Assembly: GCA_002454425.1 (NCBI GenBank)
Contig: DKIV01000036.1
Location: 49,623 to 62,737, forward strand
Length of the DNA stretch: 13,115 bases
Source of the DNA: Sphingobacteriaceae bacterium UBA6709
GTDB lineage: Bacteria; Bacteroidota; Bacteroidia; Sphingobacteriales; Sphingobacteriaceae
Direction: 5' to 3'
Part shown: positions 8,170 to 13,115 of the stretch, in pieces
Numbering within the stretch: the stretch's first letter is position 1
Layout of the letters: each line of letters begins with the position of its first letter
Program-made: the position numbers and the translations under genes
Notes under the pieces: generated by a model
Database searches by the model: none
Told to the model about the DNA's origin: nothing
What the model saw: the letters and a program-made list of their open reading frames with translations, nothing else

Positions 8170-8796
8170 TCAGTTCATAGTCTGTGGCTGGCACTCAAGA
8201 CCGGAAATGAAAATTCGGGCAAGCTGATTTTGGTTATGCAGGATTTTTTCAAATTCTTCTTTCTCTGGGAAAAAAGGCCTGGATGGACTGTGTAACGACT
8301 CAAATACTACTCCTTTAAGAGCCAAAATAAGAAGATTGGCAGTTTGCTCAGCAGCGAATTCCAGGTGAAGCTCTCCTCTTTTTATTCCTTTTTCAAAGAT
8401 TGCCACCAGGGTTGATATTTCGGACGATTTGGCCTTATTAAACATGCAGGTTAATATTGCCGGAATTTCAGCACCTGTGATTTTGGTAAAATCGAGAAGG
8501 TTATAATAACGGGATAGAAACTCATGGCGGCGCGCAAGGAAAATGGATACCGCTTGCTGGCTGTTATTTGCTGACTCGGTTTCCTCCTTTAATACTTTTT
8601 CCATTTCTATTAAAATAGAATTTAGCACAGCACAATATAAGCTAAGCTTATCTGGAAAGTAATAATATAACAGAGCTTTTGAAAGCGAAAGATCATTTGC
8701 TATCTCGGTCATGGTCGTTTTGGTAAGACCAAAGTGAGCAAATCTTTTTAGTGCAGCCTCAATTATTAGTTCTTTTTTCTTGTCTTGGTTTTCCAC
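8170..8796 (-). CDS. Second TetR/AcrR-family regulator
   Basis: A 208-residue TetR-type regulator. The DNA-binding domain is at residues 10-50, with helix-turn-helix residues 28-47 (TTMTEIANDLSLSKALLYYYF) and PDK at 48-50. The C-terminal part is helical, with no subfamily recognised. The start is a GTG at 8796. This choice is supported by exact gap-free alignment of residues 1-50 with the other TetR (28 identities), including the Lys-rich N-terminus. The two differ at residues 38-42 of the recognition helix (LSKAL against VTQSS), so they probably read different operators. The gene ends 9 bases from the convergent UDG-like gene and shares no operon, so its target is not obvious. It may control itself, the divergent murB side, or a distant locus. 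A -7 box sits only five bases before the GTG (see 8802-8834). Confidence 0.9.
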   Translation of the reverse strand: MENQDKKKELIIEAALKRFAHFGLTKTTMTEIANDLSLSKALLYYYFPDKLSLYCAVLNSILIEMEKVLKEETESANNSQQAVSIFLARRHEFLSRYYNLLDFTKITGAEIPAILTCMFNKAKSSEISTLVAIFEKGIKRGELHLEFAAEQTANLLILALKGVVFESLHSPSRPFFPEKEEFEKILHNQNQLARIFISGLECQPQTMN

Positions 8797-9107
8797 TTTC
8801 CCAAAAGTAATTAAATAATCGTTATGTTGGTAAACGGTTTCTACGAGTATCGATTAAGATGCAATTTTACGGGGATATTAACGCGCGAATGTATAGTTGG
8901 TCATTTACCTGCGTTTTATAGTATATACTAGCCGCTACCCCGCTTATAGAAATCGATAAAATGATCAATTCATTTCCGACCAATCGATAATAATACGAAA
9001 TTCGAACCAATTTAGTATAGTACGACCGGCTGATTTCTCGAAAGGGAGAAATAATGTAGCTGGCTTTTAATAATTACAATTAACAGAACTCATTCATTTC
9101 ATAACAG
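8797..9107. other. Intergenic region between divergent tetR and murB
   Basis: No reading frame of note. It holds a 12-bp perfect palindrome TAGTATATACTA (8919-8930). AATCGATAA occurs twice as a direct repeat (8951-8959 and 8982-8990, 31 bases apart), and a related TATCGATTA lies at 8848-8856. A 7-bp hairpin ATTTCTC-(6)-GAGAAAT lies at 9033-9052. The promoter of murB must lie here, but I find no exact TAnnTTTG box on the plus strand. The region is AT-rich apart from short GC patches. Confidence 0.5.
8802..8834 (-). promoter_or_regulatory. Predicted promoter of the second tetR, possibly leaderless
   Basis: On the minus strand TACTTTTG (8809-8802) matches TAnnTTTG fully. A TTTA, one base off the -33 TTTG, lies 21 bases upstream (8834-8831). 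Only five bases (8801-8797) separate the box from the GTG start codon, so transcription would begin at or within a few bases of the start codon. Confidence 0.45.
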
Positions 9108-10124
9108 ATGCTGAATATTACAGAAAATGTCTCGCTGAAAACTTACAATTCTTTTGGTATTGAAGCCAAGGCTAAATGGTTTACTACAATAGAAAGCGAA
9201 GACGAGCTTTTGGAGCTTTTCTCCAGCGAACGTTGGAAAAACGAAAAGCGTTTTATTCTCGGAGGAGGGAGCAATGTGCTTTTCACACACGACTTTGATG
9301 GCCTCATCATCAAGATGAACATCGGAGGTTTAAGCTATGAGCAACAAGGAGAAGATGTGTTCCTTAAAGCGGGAAGCGGAATCGTATGGAATCATTTAGT
9401 TAACTATGCCGTGGAGAATGGATTTGCGGGCCTTGAAAATTTAAGTTTAATTCCTGGTACGGTAGGCGCTGCCCCCGTTCAGAATATCGGCGCGTATGGT
9501 GTGGAGCTTAAAGACGTATTCTACTCATGCCGTGCTTTGCTTATTGACACCGGAGAAATACGAACATTTGAAAAAAGCGATTGTAATTTCTCTTATCGCG
9601 ATAGTATTTTCAAATCACACTTTAAAGGTTCGGCAATTATTACTGAGGTTTCATTTAAATTAAGTACTCGTCCCTCATTAAATCTTTCATATGGCGCCAT
9701 AGCTCTTGAATTACAGAAACGCGGAATCGATAATCCCGCCATCAGTGATGTGGCAAAAGTTGTATCAGATATACGGGTTGGTAAGTTGCCTGATCCTTCA
9801 ACCATTGGAAATGCCGGTAGTTTTTTCAAGAACCCCATCGTAAGTATCGAAAAATTTGAACAGTTGAAGTCCTTTTTTCCAGACATAGTACACTACTGTA
9901 TGTCAAATAGTACAGTTAAGCTCGCCGCTGGTTGGTTAATTGAACAATGTGGTTGGAAAGGAAAAATAATTGGCAACGCTGGCACTTGGAAACATCAGGC
10001 CTTAGTACTAGTTAATATGGGAAATGCGTCAGGATCAGAGATTTATGACTTTTCTCACAGAATTATATGCGATGTGTTACAAAAGTTTGATGTTGAATTA
10101 GAGCGGGAAGTGAATATTTTATAA
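9108..10124 (+). CDS. murB: UDP-N-acetylenolpyruvoylglucosamine reductase
   Basis: A cytoplasmic FAD enzyme that reduces UDP-GlcNAc-enolpyruvate to UDP-MurNAc with NADPH, the second committed step of peptidoglycan synthesis. The 338 residues match the E. coli-type (type I) MurB length. The FAD-binding domain shows NSFGIEAKA at the start, LGGGSNVLF at about 51-59, and a LSLIPGTVGAAPVQNIGAYG stretch. The substrate and catalytic residues are in place: YRDSIFK with Arg164, Ser238 in GNAGSFFKNP (the proton donor by family knowledge), and Glu334 in the C-terminal EREVNIL (equivalent to E. coli Glu325). GWLIEQCGWKG and HQALVLVN are also typical. The ATG at 9108 gives the expected N-terminus. The gene appears to stand alone, with 158 bases before the sigma gene. 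The assignment is secure. Confidence 0.97.
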   Translation: MLNITENVSLKTYNSFGIEAKAKWFTTIESEDELLELFSSERWKNEKRFILGGGSNVLFTHDFDGLIIKMNIGGLSYEQQGEDVFLKAGSGIVWNHLVNYAVENGFAGLENLSLIPGTVGAAPVQNIGAYGVELKDVFYSCRALLIDTGEIRTFEKSDCNFSYRDSIFKSHFKGSAIITEVSFKLSTRPSLNLSYGAIALELQKRGIDNPAISDVAKVVSDIRVGKLPDPSTIGNAGSFFKNPIVSIEKFEQLKSFFPDIVHYCMSNSTVKLAAGWLIEQCGWKGKIIGNAGTWKHQALVLVNMGNASGSEIYDFSHRIICDVLQKFDVELEREVNIL

Positions 10125-10224
10125 GCTCAATTTGATGTTAAATTGGTATTAAATCCGACGTTGATCTGTAACATCTGAAGGTAGCGGGCAGTTTTAGCAC
10201 AGTGTTTGTAACATAGTAGACAAG

Positions 10225-10255
10225 TTGATAAATAATCTACTATTAAAAACATTTG
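10225..10255 (+). promoter_or_regulatory. Candidate promoter of the sigma factor gene
   Basis: TTG at 10225-10227 is followed after 20 bases by AACATTTG (10248-10255), one base off the TAnnTTTG -7 consensus. Transcription would start near 10261, about 22 bases before the ATG. The match is moderate. Confidence 0.35.
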
Positions 10256-10282
10256 AAAAATCACCCTTAATCCTTTATAAAG

Positions 10283-10822
10283 ATGACAAAGATCGAATTT
10301 AACACAATGGTAATGCGACAGGCAAGTTCACTAAGAATGTATGCTTTGCATTTTACGCATGATGCTGATGACGCCAATGATCTCGTACAGGATACCCTTC
10401 TAAAGGCTATTACTTATTATAATAAGTTTAAAGAAGGAACTAATTTGAAAGGATGGTTATACACCATTATGAAGAATACCTTTATTAATAACTATCGTCG
10501 ATTTGTAAAGGTAAGTTCATTTGTTACTAAATCTGACGAGATTTCCTCAGCAAACCTTGTGTTCAGTTCAACAAAAAATCAAGGCGAATCAAAGTTCATT
10601 ATGGACGACATCAAATTCGCGTTGAATCGTCTTCCTGAAGAGTATTATGTGCCTTTCAGCATGTATTTTGAAGGACATAAATATCATGAGATAGCAGATT
10701 ACTTACAAATCCCGATAGGCACTGTAAAAACAAGAATTCACGTTGCACGTAAGTTACTTAAGAAGAGTCTTAAGCCATACGACAACGGCGTGAAGAAGCC
10801 TGTTTATGCAGACGTTGAATAA
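10283..10822 (+). CDS. ECF-type sigma-70 family RNA polymerase sigma factor
   Basis: A 179-residue sigma factor with only regions 2 and 4, the ECF layout. Region 2 covers about residues 9-78. It includes the DADDANDLVQDTLLKA segment (core RNA polymerase binding) and NLKGWLYTIMKNTFINNYRR (the -10-reading helix). Region 4 covers about 110-162, with LPEEYYVPFSMYFEGHKYHEIADYL and the DNA-recognition helix in IPIGTVKTRIHVARKLLKK. The linker (about 80-108) is Ser-rich. No anti-sigma gene or FecR-like membrane partner follows. A terminator closes the unit straight after, so control by an adjacent membrane partner is unlikely. It resembles the conserved stand-alone ECF factors of Bacteroidota. The regulon cannot be inferred. 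The ATG at 10283 is the first good start. Confidence 0.93.
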   Translation: MTKIEFNTMVMRQASSLRMYALHFTHDADDANDLVQDTLLKAITYYNKFKEGTNLKGWLYTIMKNTFINNYRRFVKVSSFVTKSDEISSANLVFSSTKNQGESKFIMDDIKFALNRLPEEYYVPFSMYFEGHKYHEIADYLQIPIGTVKTRIHVARKLLKKSLKPYDNGVKKPVYADVE

Positions 10823-10861
10823 TAATAAATCAATGCCCCTTTTCTAAACTCTTCATATTTG

Positions 10862-10901
10862 AAAACACCGGACATCGAATTTTTGTCTGGTGTTTTTTTT
10901 T
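10862..10901 (+). terminator. Rho-independent terminator after the sigma factor gene
   Basis: A 13-bp stem with one G-U pair: 10862-10874 (core ACACCGGACA) pairs with 10884-10896 (core TGTCTGGTGT). The loop is 9 bases, and an uninterrupted T-run reaches 10901. It lies 40 bases past the sigma stop codon. The A-rich left arm means it may also act weakly on the minus strand. Confidence 0.9.
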
Positions 10902-10927
10902 GAGCCCTATCAAGGCGGGACGATAGA

Positions 10928-11003
10928 GCGCGAGTTAAGCAAGCCGAGGGATGCTTGCTAAACATCTTTGTCGCGCCTGAATTATTTCAAAGATGATTTT
11001 TTT
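10928..11003 (+). other. Structured spacer with nested and competing stems
   Basis: Three helices can be drawn. The first is an 11-bp stem with one mismatch, core AGCAAGC (10938-10944) with GCTTGCT (10953-10959) and loop CGAGGGAT. The second is an enclosing 6-bp stem GCGCGA (10928-10933) with TCGCGC (10971-10976). The third is an 8-bp stem CATCTTTG (10963-10970) with CAAAGATG (10988-10995), followed by A and seven Ts (10997-11003), which looks like a second terminator. The second and third stems cross each other and cannot both form in a simple fold. It may be a back-up terminator, an attenuator-like leader or a small RNA. I do not recognise a known family. Confidence 0.4.
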
Positions 11004-11007
11004 AAAC

Positions 11008-11015
11008 TATGTTTG
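11008..11015 (+). promoter_or_regulatory. Candidate -7 box for the polyprenyl synthase-terC operon
   Basis: TATGTTTG matches TAnnTTTG fully and lies 48 bases before the start codon. The -33 region is poor: TTTC, with its TTT at 10985-10987, 20 bases upstream, instead of TTTG. If used, transcription would start near 11021. The hairpins at 10928-10995 would then lie upstream of the transcript. Confidence 0.4.
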
Positions 11016-11063
11016 CAGGCAAATACATAACCTCTGTCTGATAAAATTGTATAACGAGACTTC

Positions 11064-12035
11064 ATGTTAAAGCTTGATGAGATAAAAAAACCTATAGAAA
11101 AAGAGCTGGAAAATTTCGAAGGAAAATTTAAGTCCTCAATGAAAAGCTCCGTTCCGCTACTCGATAGAATTACTCACTATATAGTCAAGCGCAAGGGTAA
11201 GCAGATTCGACCTATGTTTGTGTTCTTCTCTGCTAGTATGTGTGGCGGGATTACCGAGGCCACTTATCGCGCGGCAACGTTCGTAGAGCTGATCCATACG
11301 GCAACGCTGGTTCATGACGATGTTGTTGACAATTCATATGAGCGTAGAGGATTCTTCTCCGTAAATGCTTTATGGAAAAATAAGGTGGCGGTACTTGTAG
11401 GAGATTATCTGCTTGCTACAGGTATGATGATGGCGCTGAATAATGATGATTTTGCGTTGCTGAAAATCATTTCTGATACCATAAAAGAGATGAGTGAAGG
11501 CGAGTTGCTGCAGATGGAAAAAGCCCGTAAGTTAGACATTTCAGAAGAGGTGTATTACGAGGTGATCCGGCAGAAGACTGCGGTGCTTATCGCTTCATGT
11601 TGCGCCTGTGGGGCGGCGTCCGCCGGCGCGCCTCAGGACGTTGTTTCGAAGATGCGGCTGTTGGGGGAAAAGATAGGTATGGCCTTTCAAATAAAGGATG
11701 ACCTTTTTGACTTTGGTACTGATGATGTTGGTAAGCCCCTGGGGATAGACATCAAGGAAAAAAAGATGACCCTGCCTCTTATATACGCGCTAAGTAAGGC
11801 CTCGGCTAAGGAAAAGCGCTACATTATTAATCTGGTAAAGAACCATAACGAGGATAACGCTAAGGTGGCAGAGGTGGTACATTTCGTTAAGAATCACGGC
11901 GGTCTGGCATATGCTGAAATGCAGATGCTTCGCTTTCAGGATGAAGCTTTCGAAATTCTTAGCTCTTTCCCTGAGAATGAAGCCCGTCAGGGGTTGGAAC
12001 AGTTGGTGAGATTTACTACAGAACGCAAAAAATAA
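11064..12035 (+). CDS. Long-chain trans-polyprenyl diphosphate synthase
   Basis: A 323-residue cytosolic prenyltransferase that extends farnesyl/geranyl diphosphate with isopentenyl diphosphate units. Both Mg2+-binding Asp motifs are intact. The first (FARM) has Asp85-Asp86 and Asp89 in LVHDDVVDNSYERRG. The second (SARM) has Asp212-Asp213 and Asp216 in FQIKDDLFDF. The IPP-binding GKQIRPM segment is near residues 47-53. The residue five places before the first motif is Ala (in ATLVHDD), a small residue. In this family that leaves room for long products (about C30-C50), as in IspB-like octaprenyl or heptaprenyl synthases. In Bacteroidota the product normally becomes the menaquinone side chain, and I infer this role here. 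The gene is first of a two-gene unit and ends one base before the terC-family start codon. Confidence 0.92.
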   Translation: MLKLDEIKKPIEKELENFEGKFKSSMKSSVPLLDRITHYIVKRKGKQIRPMFVFFSASMCGGITEATYRAATFVELIHTATLVHDDVVDNSYERRGFFSVNALWKNKVAVLVGDYLLATGMMMALNNDDFALLKIISDTIKEMSEGELLQMEKARKLDISEEVYYEVIRQKTAVLIASCCACGAASAGAPQDVVSKMRLLGEKIGMAFQIKDDLFDFGTDDVGKPLGIDIKEKKMTLPLIYALSKASAKEKRYIINLVKNHNEDNAKVAEVVHFVKNHGGLAYAEMQMLRFQDEAFEILSSFPENEARQGLEQLVRFTTERKK

Positions 12036-12036
12036 T

Positions 12037-13086
12037 ATGTCAAACGAGATAATTTTCTTTGGAGGATTTATAGTCTTCATCATTCTGATGCTCGCTATAG
12101 ACCTTGGTCTTTTTAATAAGCGCGATCATGTGGTTAGCATGAAAGAGGCTGGTATCATGAGCTCGATATGGGTGTGCTTTGCTATAGGCTTTTACTTGTT
12201 GCTGAACTTTAAGGGTGAGTTGCTACACGGAGTTGATAGCTTTGAGCGGTTAAGAGAGGTGAGTTCTGCTCATGCTCATAACATAAAGCTCAATATGAGC
12301 GACTTCAGCGCCAGTCTGGCCGCATATAGGCATAATCTCGCTCTTGAGTTTATTACTGGTTACATCATCGAATACGCGTTGTCTGTCGACAACATATTCG
12401 TAATGGTATTGATATTTACCGCCTTTGCGGTAGATCCTAAATACTATCACCGGGTATTGTTTTGGGGAATTATCGGTGCGCTGATTATGCGATTCCTCTT
12501 TATATTTATTGGTGCTACCTTAATAAGTACCTTTGGATGGATCTTATATCTGTTTGGAGCATTCCTCATTTACACGGGCATCATGATGTTTGTGAACGCG
12601 GATGATGATGAGAAGATAGATCCCGAGAATCACAAGGTGGTCCGATTCGCATCGAAGTATTTTGCGGTGCATCCCCAGTTTGAGGGGAACAAATTTTTTG
12701 TGAGAATCGACGGCAAGAAGATGGTCACCCCAATGTTTCTGGTGTTACTGATTATTGAATTTACGGATTTGATCTTTGCAGTTGACTCTATTCCTGCGAT
12801 CTTCTCCGTAACCAAGGACCCTTATATCGTATTCTTCTCTAATATCTTCGCGATTCTGGGACTGAGGTCGATGTTTTTCTTACTGGTAAATATTATTCAC
12901 AAGTTTCATTACTTAAAGTACGGACTAGCGGTATTGCTTACTTTCATAGGTGTGAAGATGCTGGCACATAATTATTTAGAGAAGGTTGGTTTTACAACGC
13001 TTCATTCGCTGATCGTTATTGTCTCGATTCTCGTGGTGAGCGTGATCCTTTCTTTGGTGATTCCGGAGAAGAAATCCGAAGCTTAA
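12037..13086 (+). CDS. TerC/Alx-family integral membrane protein, probable Mn2+ exporter
   Basis: A 349-residue inner-membrane protein of the TerC family with about nine hydrophobic segments. The first is at about residues 4-24. The family hallmarks are present: LAIDLGLFN near the end of TM1; ITGYIIEYALSVDNIFV, with Asp118-Asn119 in the membrane; and IIEFTDLIFAVDSIPAIF, with Asp244 and Asp250. These acidic residues are the likely metal-binding sites. Members such as E. coli Alx and B. subtilis MeeF/MeeY have been linked to manganese export or to metal loading of secreted enzymes. A direct role in tellurite resistance is doubtful for isolated terC genes like this one. The length is normal for the Alx-like branch. 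The start codon follows the prenyl synthase stop by one base, so the genes are translationally coupled or at least co-transcribed. The remaining 29 bases to the window end show nothing. Confidence 0.92.
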   Translation: MSNEIIFFGGFIVFIILMLAIDLGLFNKRDHVVSMKEAGIMSSIWVCFAIGFYLLLNFKGELLHGVDSFERLREVSSAHAHNIKLNMSDFSASLAAYRHNLALEFITGYIIEYALSVDNIFVMVLIFTAFAVDPKYYHRVLFWGIIGALIMRFLFIFIGATLISTFGWILYLFGAFLIYTGIMMFVNADDDEKIDPENHKVVRFASKYFAVHPQFEGNKFFVRIDGKKMVTPMFLVLLIIEFTDLIFAVDSIPAIFSVTKDPYIVFFSNIFAILGLRSMFFLLVNIIHKFHYLKYGLAVLLTFIGVKMLAHNYLEKVGFTTLHSLIVIVSILVVSVILSLVIPEKKSEA

Positions 13087-13115
13087 GACACTCTCCTTTA
13101 AACAATAAGAGCCGC

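Noticed and set aside
8156..8174. Hairpin ACTGA-(9)-TCAGT between the convergent UDG-like and tetR genes as a bidirectional terminator
   Set aside because: The stem is only 5 bp, has little GC, and has no T-run on either side.
10128..10145. CAATTT-(6)-AAATTG after murB as a terminator
   Set aside because: The stem is AT-rich and only 6 bp, with no following T-run. It is more likely chance in an AT-rich spacer.
10283..10822. FecI-type iron-uptake sigma factor system
   Set aside because: No FecR-like anti-sigma gene or TonB-dependent receptor follows, and a strong terminator ends the unit right after the sigma gene.

Overview
The window reads as an ordinary chromosomal segment of a Bacteroidota bacterium, most likely of the Sphingobacteriaceae/Chitinophagales type (Pedobacter- or Mucilaginibacter-like). 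The evidence is the moderate GC content, the scarcity of Shine-Dalgarno sequences, several upstream sequences matching the Bacteroidota -7 promoter box TAnnTTTG with a TTG-like -33 element, and the gene families present. I see no transposase, integrase, CRISPR array, rRNA or tRNA.

Left part (1-7258, all genes on the minus strand). A 379-base G-rich stretch without a credible gene is followed by a small secreted DUF2059 protein. A strong minus-strand terminator at about 892-940 separates it from a four-gene operon transcribed right to left: a TetR/AcrR repressor (7258-6650), a TolC-like outer-membrane channel (6616-5294), a periplasmic adaptor (5249-4188) and an HAE1-type RND pump (4137-961). 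Together these form a complete tripartite efflux system with its own regulator. The operon promoter carries a perfect 8-bp inverted repeat that overlaps the -7 box, which is a good candidate for the repressor's own operator.

Middle (7259-9107). A uracil-DNA-glycosylase-like protein (7480-8160, plus) lies divergent to the efflux operon and ends 9 bases from a convergent second TetR regulator (8796-8170, minus). The two TetR proteins align without gaps over their first 50 residues and differ mainly in the recognition helix. The second regulator starts with GTG only five bases after a good -7 box, so its mRNA may be leaderless. A 311-base gap with short palindromes follows.

Right part (9108-13115, plus strand). 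murB (peptidoglycan precursor synthesis) is followed by an ECF-type sigma factor without an adjacent anti-sigma gene and then a strong terminator. After a compact, structured 100-base spacer comes a two-gene operon of a long-chain polyprenyl diphosphate synthase (probably for the menaquinone side chain) and a TerC/Alx-family membrane protein (probably Mn2+ export), with one base between the genes.

I did not find a clearly novel system. The items most worth a second look are the UDG-like protein with an altered first motif, the efflux operator, the possibly leaderless tetR, and the structured spacer at 10902-11007.
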